DNA of 46,532 nt from Bacillota bacterium (GCA_014360055.1 JACIYH010000017.1:1-46532); one strand, 5' to 3'; positions 37,538 through 46,453 are shown, numbered from the stretch's first letter. Numbers and translations: made by a program. The notes: generated from the letters alone by a model not told the origin.

Positions 37538-39640
37538 TCAACCTCCCTTGCGCAGGCGCACCGCCTCCACCGCTGCCTCCAGGTGTCGCTGATGGAGGGC
37601 CGCATCACGGGCGGTACCGGCTATTTGTTCGCGCACCACGGCCAGGGCCGCGTGTCGGCACACGGCTGCCAGGTCGGCTCCCGAGAAACCCTCGCACCGC
37701 GAGGCGATACGCCCGAGATCCACCTCAGGGGCGAGTGGACGGTGCCTCAGGTGCACCCGCAGGATGGCGAGTCGCCCCGCCTCGTCAGGGAGCGGCACTT
37801 CGAGCTGGAGGTCAAAGCGACCCGGGCGCAGGAGGGCAGGATCAATGAGATCCAGGCGGTTCGTGGCCGCCAGTACCACCACCCCCGGCACCCGCTCCAC
37901 GCCGTCCATTTCCAGCAGCAGCTGGCTCAGCACCCTCTCCCGTACACCCCCGTCTGCCTCGTATCCCTGACGGCGGCCGGCCACCGCGTCCAGCTCGTCG
38001 ATGAAGATGATGCAGGGGCTGGCCTGGCGGGCCCGCCGGAAAATATTGGCGAGAGCCTTTTCCGACTCCCCCACGTACCTCGAGAAAAGGGCAGGCGCCT
38101 TCACCGAAATGAAGTTGGCGCCCGTCCTGCTGGCCACCGCCTGGGCCAGGAGGGTCTTGCCGGTACCGGGAGGCCCGTACAGGATGATCCCCCGGGGCAG
38201 GTCGACACCTACCCCGGCCAGGAGGTGGGGATAGCAGAGCGGCCACTCGATGGCTTCCTGCAGGGCCCGCTTGACCTCTTCCAGGCCGCCCACATCTTGC
38301 CAGGCGACCTCGGGTACCTCGACGAACACTTCCCGGATGGCGGAAGGCCCCACCTGCTTGCGCGCCTGCGCGAAGTCGGCGGCCGTCACCTGCAGCCCGG
38401 CAAGCACCTCCTCCGGTACCCGCCCCGCCCCCAGGTCCAGCGCAGGCACCACCCGGCGCAGGGCGGCCATGGCCGCCTCCCGGCACAGGGCCTGCAGGTC
38501 GGCTCCCACGAAGCCGTGGGTGGCGGCGGCCAGATCCTCCAGGGAAACGTCTTCGGCCAGGGGCATCCCCCTGGTATGGATTTGCAGGATCTCCAGGCGC
38601 CCTTCGCGGTTGGGGACCCGGATCTCGATTTCCCGGTCGAACCTCCCCGGTCGGCGCAGGGCGGGGTCCAGGGCCTCGGGGATGTTAGTGGCCCCGATCA
38701 CCACCACCTGGCCCCGGCGCTGGAGCCCGTCCATGAGGGCCAGCAGCTGCGCCACCACGCGCTTCTCCACCTCGCCGTGAACGTCCGTCCTGCGGGGGGC
38801 GATAGCATCGATCTCGTCCAGAAAAATGATGCTGGGGGCCCGGGCCTGCGCCTCCTCGAAGATCTTGCGCAGGTTGGCCTCGCTCTCCCCGTAAAACCGG
38901 TGCATGATCTCGGGGCCGTTCACGGAGGTGAACCAGGCGCTGGTGGCAGAGGCCACCGCGCGGGCGATGAGGGTCTTACCGCAACCGGGTGGACCGTACA
39001 GCAACACACCCTTGGGAGGCTCGATGCCCAACTGCCGAAACAGTTCCGGGTAACGAAGGGGGAGCTCGATCATCTCCCGGATGCGCAGTATCTGGTCCCC
39101 CAGGCCCCCCACATCCTCGTACGAAACCGTGGCCGCCGGCCTCTCGTCGGTGGCACCGGCCTCCACCCGGATCACTGTGTGGCGCCCGACCAGCACGGGA
39201 CCGGCGGGTGTGGTCTGCAGCACCCGGAACGCTTGCTGCCTGCTTCCGAACAGGGCCGCCCTCACGACGTCGCCGGCCACCACGGGAACGGCGTCGAGCA
39301 GACGGGTGAGGTACGAGGACTCCCGCGTGCGGTCGAGCCAGCCCCCGTCGAGACAGGCCAGCACCAGCCTCTGGGCGGGGGCAGCCTCCACCGGCCGGAT
39401 CCGGACCTGATCCCCCGTGCCCACCCCGCAATTGCCCCGGGTGATACCGTCGATTTGCACCCATCCCCGCTGCCTGTCTTCCGGACGGGCGGGAATGACT
39501 TTGGCCACCGTGGCCCGCGCGCCCGCCACTTCTACGATATCGCCCGTCTGCACCCCCACATCCGCCATGTCGGCGGGATGCATCCGGCACAGCCCGCGAC
39601 CCACATCCTGGGATAGAGCCTCACTCACCCTGAACTCCAC
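37538..39640 (-). CDS. Cdc48/VAT-type AAA+ ATPase (N-domain + D1 + D2)
   Basis: Two Walker A (GPPGCGKT, GPPGTGKT), two Walker B (FLDEIDAIAPRR, FIDELDAVAGRR), SRH motifs, Cdc48-type N domain. Confidence 0.93.
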   Translation of the reverse strand: MEFRVSEALSQDVGRGLCRMHPADMADVGVQTGDIVEVAGARATVAKVIPARPEDRQRGWVQIDGITRGNCGVGTGDQVRIRPVEAAPAQRLVLACLDGGWLDRTRESSYLTRLLDAVPVVAGDVVRAALFGSRQQAFRVLQTTPAGPVLVGRHTVIRVEAGATDERPAATVSYEDVGGLGDQILRIREMIELPLRYPELFRQLGIEPPKGVLLYGPPGCGKTLIARAVASATSAWFTSVNGPEIMHRFYGESEANLRKIFEEAQARAPSIIFLDEIDAIAPRRTDVHGEVEKRVVAQLLALMDGLQRRGQVVVIGATNIPEALDPALRRPGRFDREIEIRVPNREGRLEILQIHTRGMPLAEDVSLEDLAAATHGFVGADLQALCREAAMAALRRVVPALDLGAGRVPEEVLAGLQVTAADFAQARKQVGPSAIREVFVEVPEVAWQDVGGLEEVKRALQEAIEWPLCYPHLLAGVGVDLPRGIILYGPPGTGKTLLAQAVASRTGANFISVKAPALFSRYVGESEKALANIFRRARQASPCIIFIDELDAVAGRRQGYEADGGVRERVLSQLLLEMDGVERVPGVVVLAATNRLDLIDPALLRPGRFDLQLEVPLPDEAGRLAILRVHLRHRPLAPEVDLGRIASRCEGFSGADLAAVCRHAALAVVREQIAGTARDAALHQRHLEAAVEAVRLRKGG

Positions 39641-39646
39641 CCGGAG

Positions 39647-40099
39647 TCACTCCCCCCCGTCGCGGGAGCCACCGGAGGACCCCTCCGCTACCTTCTGCAC
39701 GCTGACCTCCAGCACGCCGTGGCGGACCGACCAGCGCAGGGTATCCGCCACCACGGGCACTGGCAACGGTATCCTGCGGGGGAGAGCCTCCCCCTGCCTC
39801 ACCACCAGATGGTCTTGCTGGAGGTCGACACGGAACTCGCCGCTCCCGGTCACGCCGTATACCAGCACGCGCAACGACCCGCCCTCGTCCTGGATTTCGT
39901 AGTCGGGCGCGTGGCTGAGAACTGAGCGGTGGGTCGCCCCCGGATGGACCGGGCGTGGTCCCCGCGGCAGACCCATGCGCACCGTGTACCCGAATCCAGC
40001 CGCGACATCGCCGACCCGGTAGGTACCGCCGCCGCTCAGGGTCTCCCCCTCGGCCAGCCGCGCCAGAACATCCCTCAGCTTTTCCAACGGGTCGCTCAT
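39647..40099 (-). CDS. gvpH: Hsp20/GvpH-like protein
   Basis: Hsp20-like beta pattern LRVLVYGVTGSGEFRVDLQQDHLVVR...LRWSVRHGVLEVSVQK; ATGA overlap with gvpN. Confidence 0.7.
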   Translation of the reverse strand: MSDPLEKLRDVLARLAEGETLSGGGTYRVGDVAAGFGYTVRMGLPRGPRPVHPGATHRSVLSHAPDYEIQDEGGSLRVLVYGVTGSGEFRVDLQQDHLVVRQGEALPRRIPLPVPVVADTLRWSVRHGVLEVSVQKVAEGSSGGSRDGGE

Positions 40100-40998
40100 G
40101 AGGCGGTCACCTTCCCGTCGGAGTCCCACAGGCGCTTGAGGAACGCATTCAACCCCGGGCCGTCGCCCAACACGTCGCGGTATGCCTCCAGGACGAACTC
40201 GTCCCGCGGAGTGGGAGAGCGGCCCGTGGTAGCCAGCAGACGGCAGATGATAATAGAAGCCCGCACCGTGGGAGCCGGCCTGATGCCGGGATCCGCCCGG
40301 GCAGCCTGCATCACGGTGACCACCTGCCGCACCTGCTCCGCGGGGAGCCCGGAACGGGCGGCCACGATGGCCACCTCCTCTTCGAACGTGTAGGGCTGCA
40401 GGCGGATGGTGACAAGCCGATCCCGGAGCGCCTCCTGGGCCGCGTGCACCCCGGCATACTCCTCCGGGTTGCTGGTGAAGATGGCCCGGAAATCGGGATG
40501 AACCGGGATGAAGCCCACATCCGGGGTCACGTCCGGCAGCACCAGCACCCCTTCTTCCAGCACGGAAAGAAGGACGTTGTTGGTCTCAGGTCTCGATCGG
40601 GTGAACTCGTCGTAGACCAGGGTGTACCCGTGGCGGCACGCCGTGGCCAGCCAACTGTCACTCCAGCGCTGCACGACGTCCTCCTCCACCTTGCTGACGC
40701 CGCGGACGAACTCGTCCACCACCTTGCGCCGGTGCAGGCCGCGCAACCCCCCCACCAGGTCCCGCGACTCCAGGCCCGTATCGCCCTGCAGGAAAACCAC
40801 GGGGCGCCCCAGGCGTGAGGCCACATGCAGGGCCAGAGATGTCTTGCCCACCCCGCAGGGACCCGAGAAATGCACCGGGTACCCACACTCCAGGTATGCC
40901 AGGGCTCGCGCAGCAACCCAGCGGAGCGAGGGCGTTTCCACGAATCCCTCCCCTGGCGAGCGGCTTCGCACTTCGCCCATCGTCCTGGCGTGTTTCAT
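40096..40998 (-). CDS. gvpN: Gas vesicle AAA+ ATPase GvpN
   Basis: YPVHFSGPCGVGKTSLALHVASRLGRPVVFLQGD; LVYDEFTRSRPETNNVLLSVLEEGVLVLP; FRAIFTSNPEEYAGVHAAQEALRDRLV. Confidence 0.93.
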   Translation of the reverse strand: MKHARTMGEVRSRSPGEGFVETPSLRWVAARALAYLECGYPVHFSGPCGVGKTSLALHVASRLGRPVVFLQGDTGLESRDLVGGLRGLHRRKVVDEFVRGVSKVEEDVVQRWSDSWLATACRHGYTLVYDEFTRSRPETNNVLLSVLEEGVLVLPDVTPDVGFIPVHPDFRAIFTSNPEEYAGVHAAQEALRDRLVTIRLQPYTFEEEVAIVAARSGLPAEQVRQVVTVMQAARADPGIRPAPTVRASIIICRLLATTGRSPTPRDEFVLEAYRDVLGDGPGLNAFLKRLWDSDGKVTAS

Positions 40999-41005
40999 CG
41001 CGCCA

Positions 41006-41233
41006 TCACTCCCCCTGCGTCCAGGCCTTTCTCGCCGCCTCCTGACGGACGTGAGTCCGCTCGCGCAGGCGCCGGTTCAGCGCCTGACAGAGCCACCACC
41101 TGTCGCGGGCCATTTGCAGGCCTCGCTTGCGCCTGTTTGCTTCGTACCAGTAACATGCGATGCGAGCACCATCGCCGGGCACGGTCTTTCCACCTCTTGG
41201 GGGCCGTTCCAACCAGGGTGGCCGGGTATCCAC
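41006..41233 (-). CDS. Small basic Trp/Arg-rich protein between gvpA and gvpN
   Basis: IACYWYEANRRKRGLQMARDRWWLCQALNRRLRERTHVRQEAARKAW; stop lies just before the gvpN start. Confidence 0.5.
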   Translation of the reverse strand: MDTRPPWLERPPRGGKTVPGDGARIACYWYEANRRKRGLQMARDRWWLCQALNRRLRERTHVRQEAARKAWTQGE

Positions 41234-41300
41234 CGCGGGTCTCCGCAGGGGGCACCCCGGCCACCCGGGTTACTGATTATGACGTACGCCTATGAGGACT

Positions 41301-41364
41301 GGCCTTCTCCTTCCTTCGGGGGCCGCAACACGGCCTTTCCCCTTCCTTCCGGGGGGGGCCGCAG
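41301..41364. repeat. 31-bp imperfect tandem repeat, each able to form a hairpin, just downstream of gvpA
   Basis: ggccttctccttccttcgggggccgcaacac / ggcctttccccttccttccggggggggccgcag. Confidence 0.75.
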
Positions 41365-41373
41365 CCGGATACC

Positions 41374-41583
41374 TCAGGTCGTTGCCGACACGGTGAGCCC
41401 GACTGCCTCAGCGTAAGTCAGCCAGGTCTCGACGGAAGCCACCACCACTCGGGCCTCCACACCCAGGATCTCGATGCCCACCAGGGAGACTACGACATAA
41501 GCGTCGATGACGATCCCCTTGTCGAGAACCCGGTCCAGTACGTCCACCAGGCTGGATGAACCGAGGCTGGTCTTGACCGACAC
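41374..41583 (-). CDS. gvpA: Gas vesicle structural protein GvpA
   Basis: [66 protein letters not shown] start 41583 with AAGGAGGGATGCAAG RBS. Confidence 0.95.
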   Translation of the reverse strand: MSVKTSLGSSSLVDVLDRVLDKGIVIDAYVVVSLVGIEILGVEARVVVASVETWLTYAEAVGLTVSATT

Positions 41584-41642
41584 CTTGCATCCCTCCTTTC
41601 CGTCCCGGGTTGAACTCACGATCGCTCCGGCCCATCACCTCC

Positions 41643-42152
41643 TCACGTGGGAGCCGTAACCGGCCGAGGAGGTATGCCGGGGGGAGGTAGGGAAAACACC
41701 ACCTCGGCCAGCGTGCGCGGTTCGGCCTGGGTTTCGTAAAGCGCCAGACCCATCCCGACCCGTGCGTACACGATCAGGCGGCCGTCAACTGCGGTGAGCG
41801 AGCCCTGGCAGCTCACGTCCATCAGCCGCACCACCGGTACCAAGTTGAGGTCTTCAGCACCGGAACGGGGGCACAAGATGGAACTATGGTGATACCTGAC
41901 CAGGCTGCGAGCGCCCCAACGCGAGGTGCGCAGGATGACAGTCACCCGGTAACGGAACACCACGCGCCAGAGCTCCCCCTCCGGGATTATCCGCACAGAC
42001 GTAACCCGCACGGCCGAACTCTCCACCCGCTCCGCGGGGGAGTAAACGGTGTAGGCATGCGTGCGCTCGTACCGTTCCAGATGGGTGTGGCGGATAACGC
42101 TCACCAACACTTCCAGAGGAGTCAGAGTCAGGCCCTGATACACGATGCTCAC
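41643..42152 (-). CDS. Hypothetical beta-rich protein, first gene of the gvp cluster
   Basis: Intact ORF, co-directional, 60 nt upstream of gvpA. Confidence 0.65.
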   Translation of the reverse strand: MSIVYQGLTLTPLEVLVSVIRHTHLERYERTHAYTVYSPAERVESSAVRVTSVRIIPEGELWRVVFRYRVTVILRTSRWGARSLVRYHHSSILCPRSGAEDLNLVPVVRLMDVSCQGSLTAVDGRLIVYARVGMGLALYETQAEPRTLAEVVFSLPPPGIPPRPVTAPT

Positions 42153-42218
42153 CGCCAGCCCTCCCCCGTGACTCCGTTTCGGGTAGCGAGGTCAGGCTCC
42201 CCACTCTGACGCTACTCA

Positions 42219-42246
42219 AGTATATGCGCGGAGGGGAACCGGTGAC
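42219..42246 (-). promoter_or_regulatory. Candidate promoter for gvp cluster
   Basis: Minus strand GTCACC-N14-CATATACT upstream of 42152. Confidence 0.3.
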
Positions 42247-42324
42247 ATAAAGCGTTTCCGGCCCTGGTTATCGCAAAGGGATGTCCCACATACCTTATCA
42301 TGGAGAGGATCACAGGAAGCGCGC

Positions 42325-42933
42325 ATGCGCACCCTGATTCACATCGCCATAATACACAGTGAGGCCGACCTTGGGTCGGCCGCCCGCCAGGTGCGGTCTC
42401 GCTTCGAGCGGGAGACGTGGCTACGCCGCCAGGGGAAAATCCTCAGATACTGGCAGCAGATATCCCGCGAACTGGATCTCATGGGCCTCGACTGGAGCCG
42501 GGCAAAGGTATACCACGATAGCCTCCCCGTCGGGGGGAGCGAGGGACTGGAGCTGGTGCGAGACCTGGCCGCGCGAGGTAGCCCGGACTTCCGGCTGGTG
42601 CAGCAGTTGGTAGCGAAGGGCGCCACGCTGGTTGCTACGGAAGACCCGCAACTGCTGGTCCGGGAATACGAACTGCTACGCGCGGCCAGACCCTGTCCCC
42701 GGGAGGACCTGGACCGCCTGCTGGAGGCTCGTGATCGTTACATGGCCGCCCGCATAGCCGAGACCCTCGGGGCGGGAGAAACGGGGGTTCTCTTCGTGGG
42801 AGCCGCCCATCGGGTGACCCGCTTTCTCCCCGCCGACATCCAGGTGGTACTCGTGCCCCGCCCGTTACCGCCGGGAGCCGGCGGGAGCAGCGACATCAGG
42901 CGAGGGGCACGGTCAAGCCCGCCAGGGGCATGA
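42325..42933 (+). CDS. Hypothetical protein
   Basis: Ordered ORF (MRTLIHIAIIHSEADLGSAARQVR...LFVGAAHRVTRFLPADIQVVLVP); 3' end overlaps larA convergently. Confidence 0.65.
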   Translation: MRTLIHIAIIHSEADLGSAARQVRSRFERETWLRRQGKILRYWQQISRELDLMGLDWSRAKVYHDSLPVGGSEGLELVRDLAARGSPDFRLVQQLVAKGATLVATEDPQLLVREYELLRAARPCPREDLDRLLEARDRYMAARIAETLGAGETGVLFVGAAHRVTRFLPADIQVVLVPRPLPPGAGGSSDIRRGARSSPPGA

Positions 42934-44194
42934 CGACCACCCGTACGCGTTCACCCCGCGCGCGCTCCGCTGCCCGCACGCCGCCCGCGGCACCACCGGT
43001 GTCCTGCAGGTGGCGCAGGGCGGCTGCCAGGGCCTCCTCCGGTGTGGAGGCGGGCAGGAAACCCAGCCGGGAGACCGTGGCCGCATCGAGCGACGAGAGC
43101 AGCACCACGGGGTGACGGGCGGTGATGCGCGCCACCGCCCACGCCTTGTGCCCGCCCAGGACGAACTCCTCCCGGATGGCCCGTTCCAGTTCGGGCAGGG
43201 TGGGGTACTTCTGCACCCACTCCCAGTAACGGTCCGAGCCGATCCCCTCCCGGCACTCGGCCACCAGGATGATCACGCCGCCCGGGCGGCACACCAGGGC
43301 AGCGTTCTCCAGGGCCTTGTGGGACTGATAGACGTTGATGTCCTTAGGCCATCCCCCGCAGGAGGCGATTACCAGGTCGGCCGGGCCGGCCCGGTAGCCG
43401 GCGAAGGCACGGTGGGCCAGGCGGCAGGCCTCCCGGTGGGCGAGGTCCATATCCCCGGCGAACACGCCCAGGACATCGCCCTCGGGGTTGAGCACGGTGT
43501 TGACCAGAAAGTCAGCCCCCACCAGACGGGCCGCCTCCATCATGTCCTCCGCAGCGGGATTGCCGTCCAGCACCCCCGCGCGGCAGCCGGGCTCCAGCAT
43601 GAGGGCATGGTTGCGCCGGATGGTCTCGTAACCGGCCACGCCGGGCACCAGGGCCTTGCGACCGCCCCCGAACCCGGCGAACCAGTGGTGTACCACGCTG
43701 CCGGTGAGGATGCGGCGGTCGGCCTCCACCACGCGCGAGTTGATGTATACCGGGGTTCCCCGGGAGGTTGTCCCCAGGAAGGTCAGTAGCCCCGCGTCGT
43801 GGCAGTCGTGGCTGAACATGGCCACCCGGGCGGCCACCTCCCGCCCCACCAGGGTGGCCATCTCTTCCCGCCCCACCTGGCGGTGGCTGCCGGTGGCGAA
43901 GACCAGGAAAACGTCCTCATCCCGGACGCCGGCCCGGTTGAGCTCCTCCAGGACTAGGGGCAGGAACAGTTCGCTGCGGGCCTTGCGCGTGCTGTCGTTG
44001 ACCAGGATGCACACCCGCTCCCCGGCCCGCACGATTTGCGATAGGGGCGGCGTGCCCAGCGGTTCGGCCAACGCCCGGCGGATGGCCCCCACCGGATCGG
44101 CCTCGACGGGATAATGCCGAAACGCCACCTCCTCGACTTCCCACTCCGGCGGAAGCTCAAACCTCACCGTCCCCGCCCCATAGCGCAACTCCAT
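42896..44194 (-). CDS. larA: LarA-family nickel-dependent 2-hydroxyacid racemase
   Basis: VCILVNDSTRKAR; FATGSHRQVGREEM; SHDCHDAGLLTFLGTTSRGTPVYINSRVVEAD; HHWFAGFGGGRKALVPGVAGYETI. Confidence 0.92.
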   Translation of the reverse strand: MELRYGAGTVRFELPPEWEVEEVAFRHYPVEADPVGAIRRALAEPLGTPPLSQIVRAGERVCILVNDSTRKARSELFLPLVLEELNRAGVRDEDVFLVFATGSHRQVGREEMATLVGREVAARVAMFSHDCHDAGLLTFLGTTSRGTPVYINSRVVEADRRILTGSVVHHWFAGFGGGRKALVPGVAGYETIRRNHALMLEPGCRAGVLDGNPAAEDMMEAARLVGADFLVNTVLNPEGDVLGVFAGDMDLAHREACRLAHRAFAGYRAGPADLVIASCGGWPKDINVYQSHKALENAALVCRPGGVIILVAECREGIGSDRYWEWVQKYPTLPELERAIREEFVLGGHKAWAVARITARHPVVLLSSLDAATVSRLGFLPASTPEEALAAALRHLQDTGGAAGGVRAAERARGERVRVVVMPLAGLTVPLA

Positions 44195-44322
44195 ATAAGG
44201 ACCTCCCAAATGTCGGGACAGCCTCCGAGGGGGGACTGCCGCCCCGCCCAGCCGCAGGTGGCCAGGCCCCCGCTGGGCCGTGCTTGGGTCGTGCGCTGCG
44301 CTGCCCCCACATGTTTCGGCGG

Positions 44323-45834
44323 TCAGGCTTCCCCGTCCTCCATGGCCAGCTCCGGGGCGCGCGCCCGGACCTGCAACCAGATCCCCCTCACGATGGTGAA
44401 AAGGCCCAGGAGCATGAACCCGACCGCGATGGGTCGCGTGAAGAAGATGAGGGGCGAGCCATGGGAGAGCACCAGGGATTGCTTGAGGGAGGTCTCCAGC
44501 ATCTGGGCCAGCACGCTGGCCAGCACCATGGGCGCCAGGGGGAACCCCAGTTTGCGCATGAGGTAGCCGATTACACCGAAGATAAGAGCCACCCAGACGT
44601 CAAACACCAGGTAGCGCACGCTGTAGGCCCCAATGACCGAGAAAAGCAGTATCAGCGGACCCAGTACCGGGAAGGGGATGAGGGCGATGCGTGCCCACAG
44701 CCCCACCAGGGGCAGGTTGAGGATGAGCAAGATGACGTTTCCGATGTACATGCTGGCGATGACGGCCCACACGAACTGGGGATTCTCCTTGAAAAGCATG
44801 GGCCCGGGCTGCAGGCCGTACATCATGAGGCCGCCCAGGAGCACGGCCAGGGCGGGACCGGAGGGAAGCCCGAAGGCGAACAGGGGAACGAACCCGCCGC
44901 TGCAGGTGGCGTTGTTGGCCCCCTCCGCCGCCGCCACCCCCTCGATGGCCCCGTGGCCGAAACGCTCCGGATGGCGGGACACCCGCTTCTCCACGTCGTA
45001 AGCTACGAAGGTGGTGACCGCCGGGCTGCACCCGGGCAGGAGGCCCAGGAAGAAACCGATTACGGAGGAGCGGAGCATGGCCCCCCAACTCTTCTTCACA
45101 TCGTCGCGGGTGGGGAGCCAGTCGCGCACCTTCGTCTCGTAGATGCGAACCACGGCCCGCTCCACGTTGACCAGCACTTCTCCGATGGCGAACAGCCCGA
45201 TGATGACGCTGATGAAGTTGACGCCCGCCATCAGGGTGACGGAGCCGAAGGTGAGGCGGGCGGAGCCGGTGACCGGGTCAAGGCCCACCATGGCGGCCAG
45301 GAGGCCGAGGGCGGTGGCGATGAGCCCCTTGAGGAGAGCGCGCCCGGAAAGGCTGATCACCAGGCTGAGGGCCATGAACATGAGGGCGAAATACTCGGGC
45401 GGCCCGAAGGCCAGGGCCACGCCGGCCAGGGCGGGGGCGAAGAAGGTGAGCCCCACCAGGCTGAGCGTCCCCGCCACAAAGGACGAGATGGCGGAGATCC
45501 CCAGGGCTGGCCCCGCCCGACCCTGCCGCGCCAACTGGTAGCCATCCATGGCCGTGGGTACCGAAGAGGCCTCACCGGGGATGTTCACCACGATAGCGGT
45601 GGTGGATCCGCCGTACATGGCTCCATAGTAGATGGCCGCCATCATGATGATGGCCGGGATGGGGGGCAGTATCGTGGTGAGGGGTAGCAGGATGGCGATG
45701 CCCGACGTGGGACCGATCCCCGGCAACACACCGATCAGCGTGCCCACGAGGCATCCCACCAGCGCGTACAGCACGTTCAGCGGGGAAATGGCGAGGGAAA
45801 AGCCCTGCAAGAGGTAATCCCACGAGAACAACAC
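44323..45834 (-). CDS. tctA: Tripartite tricarboxylate transporter permease TctA
   Basis: GVLPGIGPTSGIAILLPLT, MYGGSTTAIVVNIPGEASSVPTAMDGYQLARQGRAGPALG. Confidence 0.95.
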   Translation of the reverse strand: MLFSWDYLLQGFSLAISPLNVLYALVGCLVGTLIGVLPGIGPTSGIAILLPLTTILPPIPAIIMMAAIYYGAMYGGSTTAIVVNIPGEASSVPTAMDGYQLARQGRAGPALGISAISSFVAGTLSLVGLTFFAPALAGVALAFGPPEYFALMFMALSLVISLSGRALLKGLIATALGLLAAMVGLDPVTGSARLTFGSVTLMAGVNFISVIIGLFAIGEVLVNVERAVVRIYETKVRDWLPTRDDVKKSWGAMLRSSVIGFFLGLLPGCSPAVTTFVAYDVEKRVSRHPERFGHGAIEGVAAAEGANNATCSGGFVPLFAFGLPSGPALAVLLGGLMMYGLQPGPMLFKENPQFVWAVIASMYIGNVILLILNLPLVGLWARIALIPFPVLGPLILLFSVIGAYSVRYLVFDVWVALIFGVIGYLMRKLGFPLAPMVLASVLAQMLETSLKQSLVLSHGSPLIFFTRPIAVGFMLLGLFTIVRGIWLQVRARAPELAMEDGEA

Positions 45835-45855
45835 CGAACCCCACCTCCGGGGATA

Positions 45856-46323
45856 TCAGGGGATGCCCAGCGGGCCTACCGGGAACGGCAGCGCCAGCAG
45901 GCGGATGAACAGGACGTACACCGCTGCCGCCGAAGCTGCCCCCAGCCCCAGGGCCGCCAGCGGGTGGTAGCGGCCGATGAACCAGATCGAGAACGACACG
46001 AACAGCAGGGTGGCGAGCGGGAACCCGAGTGGCTCCAGCAGGAGCACATACAGGGCCAGGGAAGCGAGGCTGACCGCCACCCGCCCCAACCCCGTACGGT
46101 CGGGCCACTCCAGCACGCGCTCGGGCCCGCGGAACTTCGCCGCGCTCACGACCAGGGCCACCCCGCCGGCCAGCAGCGTCCAGCCCAGGATGTAGGGCAG
46201 GGTTCGCGGGTGCAAGCGTTCGCCCGCCGTCCCCACGATCCTGAGGGCAGCCAGCACAGCCACCACGCCCACGGCCGCCAGCACACCGCCGGTAACCATA
46301 TCCGCCGCCCGTTGCGTCCTCAT
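45856..46323 (-). CDS. tctB: Tripartite tricarboxylate transporter TctB family protein
   Basis: Four TM helices, position next to tctA; start ATG 46323. Confidence 0.85.
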   Translation of the reverse strand: MRTQRAADMVTGGVLAAVGVVAVLAALRIVGTAGERLHPRTLPYILGWTLLAGGVALVVSAAKFRGPERVLEWPDRTGLGRVAVSLASLALYVLLLEPLGFPLATLLFVSFSIWFIGRYHPLAALGLGAASAAAVYVLFIRLLALPFPVGPLGIP

Positions 46324-46453
46324 CAACCACTCCCCCCGCCCCGCGGGATCACCACCCCGCAGGCACCGGCGTCTCCGTCCCAATCCGGCAACAATTCCGC
46401 CGTCATTCCGGCACCACCCCGCGGCGGTGCGCCTTGCAGCCCCCCGGTTGGCC

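Noticed and set aside
37583-39616. 677-aa + strand ORF opposite the Cdc48 gene
   Set aside because: Composition-driven shadow ORF; the minus strand encodes a clear AAA+ ATPase.
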